DNA of 7,997 nt. Source: JBKJUK01 sp046590705 (GTDB taxonomy: Bacteria; Acidobacteriota; Thermoanaerobaculia; Gp7-AA8). This document shows, piece after piece, positions 4,804-7,997 of the stretch (position 1 is the first letter of the stretch; the number at the start of each line of letters is the position of its first letter). Under the pieces are notes generated by a model that was not told the origin of the DNA, ran no database searches, and saw only the letters and a program-made list of their open reading frames with translations. The position numbers and the translations under genes are program-made. The stretch lies in contig JBKJUK010000368.1 in NCBI GenBank assembly GCA_046590705.1, positions 1 to 7,997 on the forward strand, in the 5' to 3' direction.

Positions 4804-6845
4804 GCTGCGGCCGCGGACTGCCACTGCGCAGGAACGACCCCGAAAAGTAACTCGACGGTGAACTCTGTATGCATTTCCGGCCTTCTGTCGACCGGACCAA
4901 CCTGTCCGGACTGGACTCCAGCGCGGGACCGTCTCGCCAGCAGGCGTTGCATACTTTCGGGCAGCCGCAATCCGCGACGCCGATGCGACTCAGCGAATTC
5001 AGTCTGACCGAGACGCGGCGTAATCCTCTGCCGCGACACCAGCATTCGCAAACATCCCTTCGAGAACGCTTCCAGCGCTTCGTCCCTCACCGGTCCGGCC
5101 AGAATCGCTCCGAGACCTTCGATTTCTGCCACTGCATCTCGCGTCGTCACCGGGTGGTCACAGCAGAATCGTCCGTCCCAGAGGACGACCAGTTCGCGGC
5201 TCAGTCCTGGGGAGCAGATACGCACGCCGGCGACCGCATGGACCGCGTTCGACCCTGTCACGACAAAGCCACCGCCCGTGACGTGACTGAGCCTCCCGAA
5301 AAGCTCTCGCTCGACATCCACTTCGCACACGTTGTCCAGCAATCGCCGGCGCGCCACTTTCTTCTTCCTCAGAATCATCGCTACGTGACGCGCGGAAGCG
5401 TTCCTCGAAACAAAGTAGAGCGACTCCGCTGCTGAGCCGAAGTGACCAATCCGTGCGACTCTCCCTTCTCGCTGCTCAGCGCGCGATGGATGCCACGGAA
5501 GATCGTAATGAATGACAGTGGTCGCATTCTGCAGGTTCAAGCCTTCGCTCGCGAGATCGGTCGTAACCAGAACATCGAATTCACTCTGCGGTAATGATTC
5601 GAGCATGGCCTGGCAGGTGATGATGCGGTTGCTCGGGTCGCGGGCGAATCGTGAAGTCATCATCGATGTGCGCCACTCACTGCTCAATCGCTGCTGCAAC
5701 TCGACTGCGGTTGCGATCGCGTTCGTGAAGAGCAGCACCGGTTTGGAGACTCTCGAGAGTTGTTGCTGCAGAAGGCCGCGCTTCAAGTCGAGTTCGGAAT
5801 CGAGAATCCGCAGCAGACGGTCGATCCGCTCGAGGCTGAGGGACAGCTCGGCGACCCGGCTTACTGGTGCGTCCGCTTCTTCGGGCATCCATCGTTCCGC
5901 GAAGAGGAGATCCTGGAACCAGACCTCGTCGAAATCGCCAAAGACTCGTTCGAAGTTCGCTTTGCGAAGTATCCGTCCTGCCGCAGCTGCATCACGGGCA
6001 TGGAGGCAGTAGCGCCTCTGGCGAAGTAGTGAAGCACGCAGTGCTGCCAGGCCGGAGTCCAGCCTGCGTTCGAGTTGCTGCCTGACCAGATCTGAAGCAG
6101 CATGCTGCGTGGAGTCGGTACGCGCGAGTTCACCGATCAGCTCACGCAACAACCCTTCCTGCTCGCTGACGCGGTACCGAATCACCCGTCTACGAACACG
6201 TTCGAAAGCCATCGACGCTGGCAACTGAGTCCTGCCTCTCCGAAGCACGATCTCCGGTAGCAGCCGCACCATGTGATCGAGCTCAGGATACTGGAAGGCT
6301 GCACTGATCGACGCAACACCAATCTCGGCAAATGCGTCGTCGTCGAACATGAGAGTGAGCATGTTCTGCAGATCTCTGGCGCGATTGCAGAATGGTGTCG
6401 CGGAGATCAGAAGAGTCACGCTCTCCGCAGCGTATTTCGAGAGCGCATTGAAACGAGCAGTGTCCGCGTTTCTGAAGCGATGGGCTTCGTCGACGATTAG
6501 AATCGTACGACGCGCACTCTCCGAGGACGGGATCGCGATCGAGTCCGGTGTGGTGATCTCCAGAAGAATCCCGAATTCCGCCGCGGTCTGGCGCCACATG
6601 GAGATCAGCTGCACAGGAAGAATGGCCACGACACACCAGCCTTCTCTCTGCATCGTGGCGGCAACACTCAAGGCAATGAGTGTCTTGCCGGTTCCCGCTT
6701 CATCCGCCAGGATGGCTCCTCGATACCTGACGAGGCGCTGCAGGATCCAGGCGACCCCTTCCCTCTGATGTGGAAACATTTTCTCTCGCAATCGCTCGGG
6801 CCCTGAAAGCACCTCCCGGCCTGCAGGAAACATCGACTGCGTCAT
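4788..6845 (-). CDS. SNF2/RapA-like DEAH-box helicase, partner of the DNA methyltransferase
   Basis: This 685-residue superfamily 2 ATPase shows its motifs in order: PHQREGVAWIL (25-35), Walker A ADEAGTGKT (47-55), DEAH box (119-122), SATP (148-151), a motif IV-like VLLFTNAIATA (370-380), TTDLASEGLNLQ (428-439) and DLPWHPSRAEQREGRVARIG (448-467) with arginine-finger positions 459, 462 and 465. The last motif is typical of SNF2/RapA translocases. An insertion rich in charged residues and likely helical (about 225-360) separates the two RecA-like lobes. Residues 510-685 match nothing I recognise; they include an Arg-rich stretch (about 604-641) and no visible nuclease motif. The ATG at 6845 overlaps the methyltransferase stop as ATGA, so the pair is translationally coupled. 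The frame is open further upstream to 7277, but that part is an Arg/Ser-rich shadow of the methyltransferase gene. The likely role is DNA translocation in a restriction or phage-defence system. The 3' end overlaps the convergent gene by 16 bp. Confidence 0.9.
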   Translation of the reverse strand: MTQSMFPAGREVLSGPERLREKMFPHQREGVAWILQRLVRYRGAILADEAGTGKTLIALSVAATMQREGWCVVAILPVQLISMWRQTAAEFGILLEITTPDSIAIPSSESARRTILIVDEAHRFRNADTARFNALSKYAAESVTLLISATPFCNRARDLQNMLTLMFDDDAFAEIGVASISAAFQYPELDHMVRLLPEIVLRRGRTQLPASMAFERVRRRVIRYRVSEQEGLLRELIGELARTDSTQHAASDLVRQQLERRLDSGLAALRASLLRQRRYCLHARDAAAAGRILRKANFERVFGDFDEVWFQDLLFAERWMPEEADAPVSRVAELSLSLERIDRLLRILDSELDLKRGLLQQQLSRVSKPVLLFTNAIATAVELQQRLSSEWRTSMMTSRFARDPSNRIITCQAMLESLPQSEFDVLVTTDLASEGLNLQNATTVIHYDLPWHPSRAEQREGRVARIGHFGSAAESLYFVSRNASARHVAMILRKKKVARRRLLDNVCEVDVERELFGRLSHVTGGGFVVTGSNAVHAVAGVRICSPGLSRELVVLWDGRFCCDHPVTTRDAVAEIEGLGAILAGPVRDEALEAFSKGCLRMLVSRQRITPRLGQTEFAESHRRRGLRLPESMQRLLARRSRAGVQSGQVGPVDRRPEMHTEFTVELLFGVVPAQWQSAAAAQRGK

Positions 6846-7997
6846 GCCGGAGAAATTCTCGACGTTGTCATACCGCGCAGGACGAATGCGTCGGAAGCAG
6901 AAAGCCCGTACAGCGAATCTACGACTTCGTTCACTCGCTCGTCGCTTCCGGCGACTCCCTCCACGGCTCGCTTTCCGAACTTCAGCAGCGCGCGCTTCGA
7001 CTGCGCCGGAATCGTCGATAGAGGGATCGAAGGCAGCGCAGCGATCAGCGAACCGAAGAAGCGAAAGTGATCGTCTTTTCCGCGTTCGGCGTGCGCCAGC
7101 GCGAGAGCGTTCATGGCCGATGAGTTCAACAGAGTGGTCATCAACAAGGCCTCCTCGTCCGTGCTTGCGTCGAGACAGTAGAGAGTCTGATTCGGAATCA
7201 ATGGAAACTCGCCATCGTCGCTCCGTACCCGCGATGCGACCACAGCTGCTGTGAGAGCTTTCGAGACATCTCGCCACGCCACCTTCAGAGCGAGATGCTC
7301 AGGACGAACCCAGGCCAGTCGGATGGCGCTGACATCCATCCCACGCGCGTCGGCATACGAATGCATCCACGGCTCCTCTCTCCCATCAACCGAAGGCCAC
7401 AACATCCAGGTCGAGTCCGATGCGTGCCATCGCCGGAGATCACGTCCACGTACCAGACGACAGATCCTTTCACGCGGGATTCTCACACCGCTGGAAGGAT
7501 CGATTGCGAAGGCGCCTTCGAATCGCAGATCGGGCAGAAAGAAGCGCGCGTTGTCACCTGTCTTCACTCCCATTACCGGCCGCCGCTGCCAGGCTTCCGA
7601 GAGCGGCGCGAACGATGCTTTGAGACGATCGAGCAGAGCCGCCGAGGGCATGTCGACGAGTGACCAGGCCTCGCCCTCGCGCTGCAGTGTGCTCTGCTCG
7701 AGTGGAAAACTTCGGGACGCCGATTTCACCAGCACTTCGGCCTCGCGCTTGCGCAGAGTGAACACCACGCCCAGCGGAAACGTGTCGGCTTTGAAGAGGG
7801 CTTTACCCCTCGACGCGTAATCGAAGATCAGAAGAACATCCGCTCGTCGATGGAGTTGCTTTCTGAGCGTGCTGGCGTAGGCAGCGTTAGCCAGCTTCTC
7901 TGGGAGGAGGAGGGCCGCAACGCCGTCGGGATTCAGCAGTTCCAATACGCGTTCGCAGAAAGCGACCGAGAGATCGGATTGATCGAAACCGGTTCCG
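6842..7997 (-). CDS. N6-adenine DNA methyltransferase with target-recognition domain (partial, N-terminus outside window)
   Basis: The frame stays open to the right edge, so the first part of the gene is missing. The visible 384 residues begin in the late methylase core: FDQSDLSVAFCERVLELLNP (4-23) and the LLLPEKL strand (29-35), as in Eco57I/N6_Mtase-type enzymes, where the catalytic NPPY normally lies a short way upstream and so out of view. The target-recognition part, similar in pattern to TaqI-type C-terminal specificity domains, shows GVKTGDN (143-149), CRLVRGRDLRRW (179-190), a LNSS strand-helix (290-293) and the closing VNEVVDSLYGLSASD (355-369). The enzyme would methylate adenine in a specific DNA site. 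It is the upstream gene of a pair with the SNF2-like helicase (ATGA overlap). It could be the modification unit of a BREX-, DISARM- or type I/IIG-like system, but nothing visible separates these. A TTG at 7945 is not a real start, since family sequence continues before it. Confidence 0.88.
   Translation of the reverse strand, partial: GTGFDQSDLSVAFCERVLELLNPDGVAALLLPEKLANAAYASTLRKQLHRRADVLLIFDYASRGKALFKADTFPLGVVFTLRKREAEVLVKSASRSFPLEQSTLQREGEAWSLVDMPSAALLDRLKASFAPLSEAWQRRPVMGVKTGDNARFFLPDLRFEGAFAIDPSSGVRIPRERICRLVRGRDLRRWHASDSTWMLWPSVDGREEPWMHSYADARGMDVSAIRLAWVRPEHLALKVAWRDVSKALTAAVVASRVRSDDGEFPLIPNQTLYCLDASTDEEALLMTTLLNSSAMNALALAHAERGKDDHFRFFGSLIAALPSIPLSTIPAQSKRALLKFGKRAVEGVAGSDERVNEVVDSLYGLSASDAFVLRGMTTSRISPA

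Noticed and set aside
4869..5435. Plus-strand frame of 188 codons opposite the helicase
   Set aside because: It is antisense to conserved helicase motifs and has no recognisable domain or ribosome binding site; the other plus-strand frames across 5512-7820 are rejected for the same reason.
6846..7277. Open N-terminal extension of the helicase frame over the methyltransferase gene
   Set aside because: The added 144 residues are Arg/Ser-rich and motif-free, and they lie under well-conserved methyltransferase specificity sequence. The ATG at 6845 in an ATGA overlap is the natural start.
4788..7997. Firm assignment to BREX type 3 or DISARM
   Set aside because: The methyltransferase-helicase order is compatible with BREX type 3, but none of the marker genes is visible and the methyltransferase is truncated by the window edge.

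Overview
The window is a bacterial segment of moderately high GC content with dense, mostly minus-strand genes. It encodes a sigma-54 response regulator, a DUF192 lipoprotein, a rhomboid-fold membrane protein and a secreted beta-sandwich protein with an ASH-like domain. This mix would suit a Gram-negative lineage such as Acidobacteriota or a similar phylum. That placement is an impression from gene content; no marker gene here fixes the taxon. I see no tRNA, rRNA, CRISPR array or insertion sequence.

Left block (about 87-3118, minus strand). Reading in the direction of transcription there is a full-length NtrC/PilR-type sigma-54 activator (TTG start). Overlapping it by 11 nt is a DUF192 lipoprotein. 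After an 87-nt gap comes a rhomboid-fold membrane protein that has lost its catalytic serine and histidine and carries a cytosolic-type tail with four cysteines. A doubtful 60-codon reading frame overlaps the end of that gene.

Centre (3119-4803). The 131-bp divergent region holds three ordered signals: a perfect TATAAT -10 facing the activator gene, a perfect GAAGGG-N6-CCCTTC inverted repeat, and a near-consensus sigma-54 (-24/-12) element facing right. The rightward gene encodes a secreted protein with a cohesin-like domain, an ASH-like domain and two related C-terminal beta-rich repeats. The simplest reading is that the activator binds the palindrome, drives the secreted-protein gene through sigma-54 and perhaps represses its own promoter. 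This circuit is the most specific new hypothesis in the window.

Right block (4788-7997, minus strand). An N6-adenine DNA methyltransferase with a C-terminal target-recognition region runs off the right edge (its N-terminus is missing). It is joined by an ATGA stop-start overlap to a complete SNF2/RapA-like helicase with an unrecognised C-terminal third. They look like a restriction-modification or phage-defence pair; any further components would lie to the right of the window. The helicase and the secreted-protein gene converge and overlap tail to tail by 16 bp, so the defence-like pair abuts the left block with no spacer.
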